Below are positions 1 through 7,640 of a DNA stretch of 47,599 nucleotides, one piece after another; positions within the stretch are counted from its first letter, which is position 1; each line of letters opens with the position of its first letter. Location of the stretch: assembly GCA_900113385.1 (NCBI GenBank), contig FOPE01000023.1:1-47599 (forward strand), given 5' to 3'. This stretch comes from Lachnospiraceae bacterium C7 (lineage in GTDB: Bacteria; Bacillota; Clostridia; Lachnospirales; Lachnospiraceae). The notes below the pieces were generated by a model, which worked only from the letters and a program-made list of their open reading frames with translations, made no database searches and was not told where the DNA came from. The position numbers and the translations under genes were made by a program.

Positions 1-123
1 GGAGTAAAGAATTTTAGATTCCATCGTTATTCCTGCAAATTTTTCATCTGTAATCAAAATCTTAGGAATCTGATAAAAAGCAAATTGATCTGCCCCTCTG
101 CCATAAAAATAATCAAAATCCAT
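1..123 (-). CDS. Replication initiator protein A N-terminus (RepA_N family), partial at window edge
   Basis: Forty-one codons run off the left edge. The start reads MDFDYFYGRGADQFAFYQIP, followed by K-ILITDEKFAGITMESKILYS. From memory this matches the N-terminal winged-helix domain of RepA_N initiators of Firmicutes plasmids and integrative conjugative elements (MDFDYFYG...F.FYRIPK.LF...F..LS.EAK.LY). Such proteins bind DNA to start plasmid or ICE replication. The ATG at 123 has a strong AGGAGG site 7 nt upstream, which fixes the start. A strong hairpin with a T-run (157-202) ends about 34 nt before the ATG, leaving no room for a separate promoter, so the gene should be transcribed through it. 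Its position next to the 3' end of an rlmD-like gene suggests one end of an integrated mobile element. Only the N-terminus is visible, so family assignment is good but not final. Confidence 0.8.
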   Translation of the reverse strand, partial: MDFDYFYGRGADQFAFYQIPKILITDEKFAGITMESKILYS

Positions 124-156
124 TGGCGTTCCTCCTTTCTTAGATTTGGAATAAAA

Positions 157-202
157 CAAAAAAAGACGCCTAACTTACAGGAAATGCTGTAAGCTAAGCG
201 CC
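157..202 (-). terminator. Rho-independent terminator / probable attenuator ahead of repA
   Basis: On the minus strand a 16-bp stem (GGCGCTTAGCTTACAG paired with CTGTAAGTTAGGCGTC, three G-U pairs) with a 6-nt loop is followed by seven Ts. It could end the rlmD transcript, but it lies about 207 nt beyond the rlmD stop and just ahead of repA. It therefore probably acts as a transcription attenuator for the initiator gene. Confidence 0.8.
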
Positions 203-408
203 TTCCGACGATTCTTTATTCGTTTTATAGAACTATTTTGGGTTTTGTCGCTACCGTTACGAGGTAGTACCTGTTTTTGTAGCTACCGTCACCAGGTCGA
301 CAGCTACAATTACCCTAATATACTTTTTCATGTGCTTTCCACGCTCAGAATAATCTGTCTTATCAAACGTGCAATGCTCGAAAAAGTGCGTAAATTCAAG
401 GATTTCTA
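203..408 (-). promoter_or_regulatory. Leader region between rlmD and the repA attenuator, with two hairpins
   Basis: This region has no convincing gene. It holds a CTACC/GGTAG stem (252-266) and a GTAGCT/AGCTAC stem with inner ACC/GGT pairs (about 280-306), both upstream of the repA terminator on the minus strand. Such serial structures are what a rep-gene attenuation leader would contain. A 24-codon frame (257-331) overlaps them. Function is inferred from position only. Confidence 0.35.
257..331 (-). CDS. Possible 24-residue leader peptide upstream of repA
   Basis: An ATG at 331 preceded by GTGGAAAG opens a 24-codon frame beginning MKKYIRVIVAVDLVTVATK and ending TAA at 257-259. The same frame stays open upstream back past the rlmD stop (about 425). 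It may therefore instead be the tail of a longer truncated or remnant frame. The two leader hairpins lie inside it. No family recognised. Confidence 0.25.
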   Translation of the reverse strand: MKKYIRVIVAVDLVTVATKTGTTS

Positions 409-1815
409 TTAGTTCACTCTTTGTAGTCCCACAACAGTCTCCACATTTGCTGTAGCTGGGAACATATCAACACATCTTACTTTTTTCAACTTATACCCAT
501 GTGCTAACAATATTTCTAAATCTCTTGCTAAGCTTGTTGGCTTACAAGAAATATATACCATATTTTTCACACCGTAGTTCATTATCTTTGTAATTGCCTT
601 TGGATGAATTCCATCTCTTGGTGGATCTAAAATAATATAATCTGGTTTTTCTTCAATTGTATCAATAACTTTCAATACATCTCCTGCTAAAAATTCACAA
701 TTATCTAAACCATTTAACTTCGCATTTTGCTTTGCAGCTTCTACAGCTTCTTCTATAATTTCAACACCAACTACTTTTTTTGCAACTGGGGCCATCATTT
801 GAGCGATTGTTCCAGTTCCGCTATATAAATCAAAAATTGTTTTATCATTTAATTGATTTAAATTATCATCAATTGATTCTTTTACAAACTCACGAGCTGT
901 TTCATATAAAACTTCTGCTCCTAAAGAATTTGTTTGGAAAAATGAAAATGGCGAAATTTTAAATTTTAAGCCCAATAATTCTTCATAAAAGAAATTGTCA
1001 CCAAATAAAATTTCTGTACCTTCATCCTTAACAACATCAGCTAAACTATCGTTATTAGTATGTAAAATTCCTTTTAAAGTACCTTTATATTCTGCTGCTA
1101 AAAGTACATCTTTATAGCCTTTAAGTAATTCTTGTGTATCTACTCCTATTTCCTGAGTAGATGTAATTAAATCTACTAAAATCTCTCCTGTCTTTGTAGC
1201 TTTACGAACCAACAAATGTCTAAGGTATCCTTCATGTCTCATTCTATGGTAAAATTTAATATTTTTTTCACCAAAGTACTTAGTAGTAACTTTTAAAATT
1301 GTCCTAAAATCTTCGTCCATAATCTGACAATCTGTAACTGGAACAATATCATAAAAACTTCCTCTTTTATGCATTCCAAGCGTAAGTGGACCATCTAAAT
1401 ATTCATCTCCAAATGTAAATTCCATTTTATTTCTATATTCATACTCACGTGGACTAGCAACAATTGGCATGAATTCATATTCACATTGATCTTTTACAGC
1501 ATCTTCTATTAATTTTTTAACCTGATTTTCTTTCAACTCTAGCTGTTTTTCGTAAGGTAAGCTCTGATATACACAACCTCCGCAAATTCCAAAATGTGGG
1601 CATGCACTTGTTTCTTCTAAGGGAGATTTCTCAACTACAGAAAGTAAACGTCCTTCTGCTTTACCATGGCGTACTTTATTAACCATAAATTCGACTTTCT
1701 GACCAGGAATAGTATTTTTCACAATTACTTTTTCTCCCTCATCAGTAAGTACGATTCCTTTATTTGGGAAATCTACTTTTTGTACAGTTCCCTGTGCTTG
1801 TGTGCCTTTTTTCAT
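409..1815 (-). CDS. rlmD: 23S rRNA (uracil-C5)-methyltransferase, RlmD/RlmCD (RumA) family
   Basis: This 468-residue protein has the full TrmA/RumA architecture. An N-terminal TRAM domain (residues about 1-62) is followed by a 4Fe-4S cysteine set (C72, C78, C81 in CPHFGICGGC plus a later Cys in TDCQIM). A SAM-binding Rossmann domain carries IFDLYSGTGT and DPPRDG, and the catalytic cysteine motif YISCKPTSLARDL is near the C-terminus. The family methylates C5 of uridines in 23S rRNA (U747/U1939 by E. coli numbering); which site cannot be told from sequence. The middle residue of the Cys motif is K rather than the usual N. The 3' end of this gene family is a known integration target of streptococcal ICEs, which matters because a RepA_N gene lies just downstream. 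AAAGGA lies 10 nt ahead of the ATG. Confidence 0.93.
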   Translation of the reverse strand: MKKGTQAQGTVQKVDFPNKGIVLTDEGEKVIVKNTIPGQKVEFMVNKVRHGKAEGRLLSVVEKSPLEETSACPHFGICGGCVYQSLPYEKQLELKENQVKKLIEDAVKDQCEYEFMPIVASPREYEYRNKMEFTFGDEYLDGPLTLGMHKRGSFYDIVPVTDCQIMDEDFRTILKVTTKYFGEKNIKFYHRMRHEGYLRHLLVRKATKTGEILVDLITSTQEIGVDTQELLKGYKDVLLAAEYKGTLKGILHTNNDSLADVVKDEGTEILFGDNFFYEELLGLKFKISPFSFFQTNSLGAEVLYETAREFVKESIDDNLNQLNDKTIFDLYSGTGTIAQMMAPVAKKVVGVEIIEEAVEAAKQNAKLNGLDNCEFLAGDVLKVIDTIEEKPDYIILDPPRDGIHPKAITKIMNYGVKNMVYISCKPTSLARDLEILLAHGYKLKKVRCVDMFPATANVETVVGLQRVN

Positions 1816-1866
1816 TAGTTCAAAATCCTTTCTACAAAAATATAATGTTATATGAAAATAGTCCGT

Positions 1867-1893
1867 AAAAAAAGGAGCTACACTGGTAGCCCC
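1867..1893 (-). terminator. Terminator of the small acidic membrane protein gene
   Basis: Minus strand: GGGGCTAC - CAGT - GTAGCTCC stem (one G-U) followed by seven Ts. It lies about 45 nt downstream of the 1939-2199 gene and upstream of rlmD. Confidence 0.85.
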
Positions 1894-1938
1894 TTAACTT
1901 ACCGAACATTAAATTGCACTTGCTATACTGAAGTGTTA

Positions 1939-2199
1939 TTATTTTTCTGCTTCAAATGGATCATCATCATCTTCATCAAAGAAATCATCATCAAATTCGT
2001 CTTCGAAGTCATCTTCAAAATCATCGAGATAATCTGGTGTAAAGAAACGATATGCTCCATAAATAGCTGCTGCAATAGCTACGATTGCACCAATAACTGC
2101 AAAAATCACTACTGCCTTAGAAGGTTTTTTATCTTCTTTTTCTTTACCAATAAGTTCGTTTAATTTAGCTGCATTTAAAATATCTTCTACTTTATTCAT
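1939..2199 (-). CDS. Small single-pass membrane protein with very acidic tail
   Basis: The 86-residue product has three parts. A charged N-terminus (MNKVEDILNAAKLNELIG) is followed by a single hydrophobic segment, AVVIFAVIGAIVAIAAAIYG (about residues 30-49). An acidic tail with repeated DDFEDDFEDEFDDDFFDEDDDD (split F/D blocks, about residues 57-80) completes it. No enzyme motif is visible. From memory, similar short proteins with the same order occur in other Lachnospiraceae, but I do not know a function. The acidic tail might bind cations or a basic partner at the membrane; this is inference. It has its own extended -10 promoter and terminator, so it is probably monocistronic. Not to be confused with the plus-strand frame over the same bases. 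Confidence 0.8.
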   Translation of the reverse strand: MNKVEDILNAAKLNELIGKEKEDKKPSKAVVIFAVIGAIVAIAAAIYGAYRFFTPDYLDDFEDDFEDEFDDDFFDEDDDDPFEAEK

Positions 2200-2238
2200 T
2201 TCCCGCCACTCCTTCTCATTTAAATTCTTGTTGTTTAA

Positions 2239-2247
2239 ATTATAACA
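2239..2247 (-). promoter_or_regulatory. Extended -10 promoter for the acidic membrane protein gene
   Basis: Minus strand TGTTATAAT (TG + 1 + TATAAT) about 40 nt upstream of the ATG at 2199. No good -35 was seen, as is usual for extended -10 promoters. Confidence 0.5.
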
Positions 2248-2343
2248 TAAGTTCTTCTATAATAATAGATTTAAAAATCTATAACTATTCTAAACTTTTA
2301 CTGCACAATTTGTATATCGAAAAAAACTTTATATTATTTTATA

Positions 2344-4563
2344 TCAAACTTTCTTTAATTTTGCAAACATGGCAAACATTTTTTTAGTACCAAATTTATC
2401 AAAATCAACTGTAATTTCAAAGTCTCTTCCACCTGCTACTATGGCTTTTACTTCACCTTCACCAAATTTGATATGGCGAACTCTATCTCCAACTTCATAA
2501 TTTAATGATGTATTTGAAGTATTTTTACTCTCAAACGATTTTTGATTATACACAGGTACTGTTTTAAAGGCTTTCTTTGCTTTTTGGAATGATGTCTTTT
2601 CTATGTTTTCTTTTCTTGGTCTTTGTTCTTCATACACTCCATCTAAAAGCTCATTTGGAATCTCTTTAACAAATCTTGATAGTCTGTTGTATTGTGTTTC
2701 ACCTCTTATCATACGCATTTTTGCTGCTGTAAGAGTAAGATTTTCCTTTGCTCTTGTAATACCTACATAAGCAAGTCGTCTTTCTTCTTCAATCTCCTCT
2801 AATGAGTCATCACTTGAAATTGACATATAGCTTGGGAATAAACCGTCTTCCATACCTGCCATAAATACATTAGGGAATTCTAGTCCCTTAGCGCTATGAA
2901 GTGTCATAAGAACTACATAATCGCTATTTTCGTCAACCGAATCTATATCTGCTACTAATGATACATTTTCAAGGAAACCATCTAGTGTTGGATTGTCCTC
3001 TGTTTGCTCATAATCAGTTACTTTAGATATTAACTCGTCTATATTTTCTATTCTAGCCTCTGCTTCATCTGTTCCTTCAGCTTTTAAATCTTCTACATAT
3101 CCTGTATCTTCAATAATAGTATTTAAAAGAGCTAAAACACCAATTTCTTTTGATTTTGCTTTTAAGCCTTGCATAAATAGTACAAAATTTTTAATTTTTG
3201 AAGCTGCACGTCCTAAGGAAGCAATATTATCTGCTTGTGTTAATGCTTCATATAAGTCAATACCACTTTCGTAAGCAAATTCATCTGCTCTACCTATTGA
3301 AGTTGCGCCAATACCACGTTTTGGCACATTAATAATACGTCTAAGAGCTAAGTCATCTCTTGCATTACTTACAACTTTTAAATATGATAGTAAATCTTTT
3401 ATTTCTTTTCGTGCATAGAAGTTTACGCCACCGACAATCTTATAAGGGATTCCGTTGGAAATAAATTTTTCCTCAATTATACGAGACTGCGCATTAGTTC
3501 TATATAATACTGCACAATCTTTGTAGCTATAACCTTCTTTTTTTACTTTAAGTAATACGTTTCTAGCTATAAAATCTGCTTCTTCATATGCTGAATCTAA
3601 TTGTTTTAGCTTAACTACTTCTCCTCGTCCATTTTCTGTCCAAAGAGCTTTTGACTTTCTTGATACATTATTGGCAATTACTGCATTTGCCGCATCAAGG
3701 ATGTTTCCTGTTGATCTATAGTTTTGCTCTAGTTTTACAACTTTTGCATCTGGAAAATATTCTTCAAAATTAAGAATATTTTTAATATTTGCGCCTCTAA
3801 ATTTGTAAATTGACTGATCATCATCACCTACAACGCACAAATTTTTATATTTCATAGCAAGAAGTCGTATTAACTCAAACTGGCATGTATTAGTATCCTG
3901 ATACTCGTCTACCATTATGTACTTAAATTTGTCTTGATAATACGCAAGGACATCTTTATCTATTTTAAATAATTCTACTGTTTTAAATAATAAATCGTCA
4001 AAATCAAGTGCATTATTATTTTTTAATGCTTGCTGATATTCTGTATATACTTGTGCCTGTTTCTTTTTCGTGAAATCATTACCTGCTTCTGTCGCAAATT
4101 GCACTGGATCTATAAGGGAATCTTTTGCATGGGATATCACATTCATAAACATTTTATCCTTATAGATTTTAGGATTAATATCAAGCTTTTTTAAAATATC
4201 CTTGATAAGTGCTTTTTTATCATCTGTATCATAAATTGTAAAATTAGTAGAATAGCCTAATCTATCGGCATATCTTCTAAGAATTCTTACGCACATAGAG
4301 TGAAATGTTGAAACCCAAATACTTTCTGATCCAAAACCTACTATGTTGTCAATACGTTCTCTCATTTCTCTTGCTGCTTTATTAGTAAAAGTAATGGCAA
4401 GAATATTGTATGGATTTACATTTTTCTCTTGAATCAAATATGCTGTTCTATATGTGAGAACTCTAGTTTTTCCAGAGCCTGCACCAGCTAATATAAGTAA
4501 TGGTCCATCTGTATGTTTTACAGATTCTAATTGTTTATCATTTAAACTATTGTAATCGATCAT
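2344..4563 (-). CDS. pcrA: ATP-dependent 3'-5' DNA helicase PcrA/UvrD
   Basis: The 739-residue product is a superfamily 1A helicase of normal PcrA length. Visible motifs include the Q motif and Walker A (LAGAGSGKTRVL, residues about 25-36), motif II DEYQDTN, motif III VVGDDDQSIYKFRGA, motif IV EQNYRST, VVLMTLHSAKGLEFPNVF and RRLAYVGITRAKENL. The C-terminal Tudor-like domain has YEVGDRVRHIKFGEGEV. It unwinds DNA in nucleotide excision repair, replication restart and clearance of recombination intermediates, in the cytoplasm. AAAGGA precedes the ATG. It stands alone between the acidic-protein gene and a divergent DUF1836 gene. Confidence 0.96.
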   Translation of the reverse strand: MIDYNSLNDKQLESVKHTDGPLLILAGAGSGKTRVLTYRTAYLIQEKNVNPYNILAITFTNKAAREMRERIDNIVGFGSESIWVSTFHSMCVRILRRYADRLGYSTNFTIYDTDDKKALIKDILKKLDINPKIYKDKMFMNVISHAKDSLIDPVQFATEAGNDFTKKKQAQVYTEYQQALKNNNALDFDDLLFKTVELFKIDKDVLAYYQDKFKYIMVDEYQDTNTCQFELIRLLAMKYKNLCVVGDDDQSIYKFRGANIKNILNFEEYFPDAKVVKLEQNYRSTGNILDAANAVIANNVSRKSKALWTENGRGEVVKLKQLDSAYEEADFIARNVLLKVKKEGYSYKDCAVLYRTNAQSRIIEEKFISNGIPYKIVGGVNFYARKEIKDLLSYLKVVSNARDDLALRRIINVPKRGIGATSIGRADEFAYESGIDLYEALTQADNIASLGRAASKIKNFVLFMQGLKAKSKEIGVLALLNTIIEDTGYVEDLKAEGTDEAEARIENIDELISKVTDYEQTEDNPTLDGFLENVSLVADIDSVDENSDYVVLMTLHSAKGLEFPNVFMAGMEDGLFPSYMSISSDDSLEEIEEERRLAYVGITRAKENLTLTAAKMRMIRGETQYNRLSRFVKEIPNELLDGVYEEQRPRKENIEKTSFQKAKKAFKTVPVYNQKSFESKNTSNTSLNYEVGDRVRHIKFGEGEVKAIVAGGRDFEITVDFDKFGTKKMFAMFAKLKKV

Positions 4564-4647
4564 TATTCTATATCCTTTCTTTGCTAAAAAAAGTATATCA
4601 TAAACTAAGCCTTAATAAAACAAAAAAGCATTTTTTTACTTTATATC

Positions 4648-4676
4648 TTGTTATGTGGTTTTAATTACTATATAAT
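4648..4676 (+). promoter_or_regulatory. Sigma-A type promoter of the DUF1836 gene
   Basis: TTGTTA (4648-4653), 17-nt spacer, TATAAT (4671-4676). The predicted start point is near 4683, giving a leader of only about 12 nt ahead of the ATG. Confidence 0.7.
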
Positions 4677-4694
4677 GTGATATGAGGTGAAAAA

Positions 4695-5342
4695 ATGAAT
4701 AATAACGATGTTAAAGAATTTTTAAAAGAACTTTTAGACACATTGCACTCAATGGATTACATTAAATCCCAAGAGGTGCCAAATATAGATTTATACATGG
4801 ATCAGGTAACTACTTTTATGGATACTCAACTTGAGAATGTTAAGAGGCATCCTGAAGACAAGGTTTTGACTAAGACAATGATTAACAACTACGCCAAAAA
4901 TAATCTTTTGCCTCCACCTGAAAAGAAAAAATATTCAAAAGATCATGTATTAACCTTACTTTTCATATATTATTTTAAAAGCATTTTAAGTATTAATGAT
5001 ATTAAATCTGTTTTAAATCCAATTACTGATAAATATTTTGGTAAAAAAGATGGTTTTGATATGGAAGCGGTTTACAATGAAGTATTTAATCTTGAAAATG
5101 AAGAATCAAAAAAATTTCTCAAAGATGTAGGTAAAAAATATATGATTGCTACAGATACTTATAAGGACTTTCCTGAAGAAGACAGAGAATTTTTACAGAG
5201 ATTTAGTTTTATATGCCTTTTAAGTTATGATGTATATCTTAAAAAAATGCTTATTGAAAAAACTATTGATCAAATCAATGCAAAACGTGAAGCTTCTTCT
5301 GATTCTGATAAAAAGAAAAAGAAAGATAAAAACAAAAAATAG
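4695..5342 (+). CDS. DUF1836 domain protein, putative MerR-like DNA-binding regulator
   Basis: The 215-residue product has the DUF1836 signature VLTKTMINNYAKNNLLPPP-EKKKYSKDHVLTLL (about residues 57-93), which resembles the winged-helix half of MerR regulators. A helical region and a very lysine-rich C-terminal tail (KKKKKDKNKK) follow. Family members are unlinked to any defined pathway; some are named after stress or spore-associated genes, and the true role is unknown. Start at the ATG with GAGGTG 6 nt upstream. It is monocistronic with its own promoter and a strong terminator. Confidence 0.85.
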   Translation: MNNNDVKEFLKELLDTLHSMDYIKSQEVPNIDLYMDQVTTFMDTQLENVKRHPEDKVLTKTMINNYAKNNLLPPPEKKKYSKDHVLTLLFIYYFKSILSINDIKSVLNPITDKYFGKKDGFDMEAVYNEVFNLENEESKKFLKDVGKKYMIATDTYKDFPEEDREFLQRFSFICLLSYDVYLKKMLIEKTIDQINAKREASSDSDKKKKKDKNKK

Positions 5343-5362
5343 TTACCATCATCAACAAAAAA

Positions 5363-5393
5363 GGCAGGTGTTTTATCACCTGCCCATTTTTTT
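5363..5393 (+). terminator. Bidirectional terminator between DUF1836 and yerC-like genes
   Basis: GGCAGGTG - TTTTAT - CACCTGCC stem followed on the plus strand by a T-run (5387-5393) and flanked by six As on the other side. It can end both converging transcripts. Confidence 0.9.
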
Positions 5394-5502
5394 GAATTTG
5401 AAGCTTTAATTCGATCTACTATTTACTATTTTCTAATTTAATATATTGACTAATTTACTATTTTCTACTATTTTTTTTTGAATGTTTACTTAAACTATTC
5501 TA

Positions 5503-5817
5503 TTAATCGTTTCCTGGTATATCAATGCCTTGTTCTTCTAATCTATTAAAAACAAGTTCATATCCATCTTTACCATAATTTAATGAACGATTTACTCTAC
5601 TTATTGTTGCTGTTGAAGCGCCAGTCTTCTCTGCAATGTCTAAGTATGTTTTCTGATTACGAAGCATACCTGCTACTTCGAATCTCTGTGATAATGAAAG
5701 TAACTCATTTACAGTACATACATCTTCAAAAAATGTGTAACATTCTTCTCTAGATTGTAAGCATAAAATGGCATCAAATAAATGATCGACTGCTTCTGTT
5801 TTAAGTTTTTTGCTCAT
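5503..5817 (-). CDS. YerC/YecD family TrpR-related protein
   Basis: The 104-residue product begins MSKKLKTEAVDHLFDAILCL and has a TrpR-like helix-turn-helix (LSLSQRFEVAGML, then TYLDIAEKTGASTATISRVNRSLNYG). This is the YerC/YecD family, conserved in Firmicutes and thought to be a DNA-binding repressor; B. subtilis YerC was reported to affect his gene expression (from memory). A hisC gene lies about 2 kb away, but no his operon is here. The start was set at the ATG at 5817, which has AAAGGGGA 8 nt upstream; a TTG extension to 5847 would place that ribosome site inside the gene. Confidence 0.88.
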   Translation of the reverse strand: MSKKLKTEAVDHLFDAILCLQSREECYTFFEDVCTVNELLSLSQRFEVAGMLRNQKTYLDIAEKTGASTATISRVNRSLNYGKDGYELVFNRLEEQGIDIPGND

Positions 5818-5852
5818 CGATTTTCCCCTTTGCTGGTTTTTAGTCAACCTCT

Positions 5853-5881
5853 ATTTTAGCATATTAAAGTTTTAACGTAAA
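5853..5881 (-). promoter_or_regulatory. Promoter of the yerC-like gene
   Basis: Minus strand TTTACG, 17-nt spacer, TAAAAT with an upstream TGC (extended -10). The predicted start lies just ahead of the ribosome site. Confidence 0.55.
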
Positions 5882-5888
5882 GTCTGAG

Positions 5889-5918
5889 TTGCATTTTTTT
5901 ATACTTTTGTTATATAAT
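5889..5918 (+). promoter_or_regulatory. Promoter of the CPBP protease gene
   Basis: TTGCAT (5889-5894), 18-nt spacer, TATAAT (5913-5918). It is divergent from the yerC-like promoter. Confidence 0.65.
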
Positions 5919-5956
5919 TAAGGAAAAGTTTCTATTTTTTAAGATTGGAGAAATAT

Positions 5957-6796
5957 ATGGAAAAGTTAAAGTACACTGGCTGTGCTATTGGGATATTACT
6001 TTCTACCCTTGCTTTACAAATTGTAGCATCAATTTTTTTAGTGATTTATTCACGCGTCCTTTATGCGTTATCATTAACAGATATACCTAATAGTACTACC
6101 CTTTCAACTGGCATAATGCTAGTTTACTCTGTAGTGATTATCACTATTTTTTCGCTACTTTTTTACAAATGTTTTAACGGGGAATTTAATCTAAGTCATA
6201 TAAAAGGGGGATTTAGTTTTTCTTTACCTATTAGCTTAGCTTTTATCGTCCCACTTGCTCAATTGATTGTTGCTTTTTTTATGGGATTTTGTATGGCTAT
6301 TATGCCTTCACAAGCCAAAATGTATAGCGATTTAATGGAATCAGCCGGAATCGGTAACTCTGCAAATGTTTTAATGCAATTATATGTTGTATTTTTAGGA
6401 CCTATAGCTGAGGAATTAATTTTCCGTGGAGTTACTCTTGGATTTTTAAAACGTGGATTTAGTTTTTGGCCTGCAAACATTATCCAAGCAATTCTTTTTG
6501 GTGTATACCACATGAATGTTATTCAAGGCTTATACGCATTTTTATTAGGAGTGTTCTTAGGATTTATTTTTGAATATACTGGTAGCATCTACTATTCTAC
6601 TTTATTCCACATGTGTTTTAATTCGTGGAGTCTAGTTCTTGATGGAGTACAAAAACTTGGGTTTAGTCAAACTGCTGCTGTTGGATTTGAAGTAATTCTT
6701 GCAGTAAGCTTAAGTCTTTATGGTATATTCTTATTTAAAAAGGGCTTAATCAAACGTCGCTATTATCTTAAAACTCATGGGTATATCCCATTTTAA
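5957..6796 (+). CDS. CPBP family intramembrane metalloprotease (CAAX/Abi type)
   Basis: The 279-residue, strongly hydrophobic protein has about 7-8 membrane segments. The family motifs are visible: EELIFRGVTLG (EExxxR; glutamates and arginine of motif 1), FGVYHM (FxxxH, motif 2) and a third histidine motif, FHMCFN. These residues form the metal site of the Rce1/Abi family, which cleaves peptides inside the membrane; in Firmicutes many members act in bacteriocin immunity or signalling. Substrate unknown. The start is at ATG 5957 because GGAG sits 6 nt upstream; an in-frame TTG at 5945 overlaps that site. Confidence 0.88.
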   Translation: MEKLKYTGCAIGILLSTLALQIVASIFLVIYSRVLYALSLTDIPNSTTLSTGIMLVYSVVIITIFSLLFYKCFNGEFNLSHIKGGFSFSLPISLAFIVPLAQLIVAFFMGFCMAIMPSQAKMYSDLMESAGIGNSANVLMQLYVVFLGPIAEELIFRGVTLGFLKRGFSFWPANIIQAILFGVYHMNVIQGLYAFLLGVFLGFIFEYTGSIYYSTLFHMCFNSWSLVLDGVQKLGFSQTAAVGFEVILAVSLSLYGIFLFKKGLIKRRYYLKTHGYIPF

Positions 6797-6906
6797 TATT
6801 TAATGCTTTTAGTATTTAATACGTTTTGTGTTTAATATTTTTAGGATTAAATGCTTTGAACACTATATATTTTTATGTTCATTTTTTTTATTTATAGCAC
6901 AACAAA

Positions 6907-6955
6907 AGCTAGGATGGATCACTTTGATTTTTATCTGTGATTCTCCTAGCTTTTT
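6907..6955 (+). terminator. Terminator after the CPBP gene, likely bidirectional
   Basis: AGCTAGGA...TCCTAGCT outer stem with GATCAC/GTGATT inner pairing, then TTTTTATTTT; AAAA on the opposite side. Confidence 0.85.
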
Positions 6956-6960
6956 ATTTT

Positions 6961-7090
6961 GATCTGGAATTGTTCTACAAACTGCAATTGATCTACAAAT
7001 GATTTGGAATTGTTCTACAAACTGCAATTGATCTACAAATGATCTGAAATTGTTCTAGAATTATCCTGCAATTTGCAATTAATCTAGAAC
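6961..7090. repeat. 40-bp tandem repeat, two near-identical units plus a decayed third
   Basis: Units 6961-7000 and 7001-7040 differ at one base (GATCTGG versus GATTTGG at the start). 7041-7090 is a degenerate continuation. Each unit is itself two related ~20-bp halves (AATTGTTCTACAAACTGC and AATTGATCTACAAATGAT), so the array is nested. It fills the gap (6797-7113) between converging genes and lies inside the 3' region of the 7114-7590 transcript. No function evident. Confidence 0.9.
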
Positions 7091-7113
7091 TAATCTAAAA
7101 TTTTGTTAAGATT

Positions 7114-7590
7114 CTATACCACGCTAAATCCCAAGTATCCTAATGTCATCATAATGATTCCAGCAAGGAATACTCCTAAGATTACAGCTTTTATAGTTGT
7201 TTTAAAATCCATGTCCAAAATACTTGCTGCTAATGTTCCTGTCCATGCTCCTGTACCTGGGATTGGAATTCCTACAAAAAGTAATAAGGCTAAAAAGATT
7301 CCTTTTTCTCCAGCTTTTTCTTGTAACTTTCTTCCGCCAGATTCGCCTTTCTTTAAGCAAAATGTAAAGAATTTGCCTATTACTGGTTTATCTGCACCCC
7401 ATACTAATACTTTTCTAGCAAATAAATATATTATTGGAACTGGTAACATGTTTCCTAGCACACATATAAAATATGCTAAGGTAAGATTCATTAGTCCTTG
7501 TTTTGCAAAGCCTGCAGCTACAACAACTGCACCTCTAAGTTCTATAAGAGGCACCATTGAAATTAAAAAAACAATTAAATAATGTAACAT
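7114..7590 (-). CDS. Small multidrug-export family membrane protein (COG2426)
   Basis: The 158-residue product has four or five membrane segments. Features match the Sm_multidrug_ex family: a short N-terminal re-entrant-looking segment with MVPLIELRGAV (proline and arginine/glutamate in the membrane), then LLLFVGIPIPGTGAWTGTLAA. Despite the family name, transport function has not been shown well, and the fold suggests a DedA-like small transporter. It lies 50 nt downstream of hisC on the same strand and may be cotranscribed. ATG preceded by GAGAGG. Confidence 0.85.
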   Translation of the reverse strand: MLHYLIVFLISMVPLIELRGAVVVAAGFAKQGLMNLTLAYFICVLGNMLPVPIIYLFARKVLVWGADKPVIGKFFTFCLKKGESGGRKLQEKAGEKGIFLALLLFVGIPIPGTGAWTGTLAASILDMDFKTTIKAVILGVFLAGIIMMTLGYLGFSVV

Positions 7591-7640
7591 AATTTTTTCC
7601 TCTCATGATTTTTACCTATACCATGTTACCTAATTAGCAA

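Noticed and set aside
1852-2163. 103-codon plus-strand frame over the acidic membrane protein
   Set aside because: It is the antisense of the acidic D/E-rich gene; the translation is low-complexity I/F/K and there is no ribosome site.
7103-7582. 159-codon plus-strand frame over the small multidrug-export gene
   Set aside because: Exact shadow of the minus-strand gene; the minus-strand product has proper family motifs and ribosome site.
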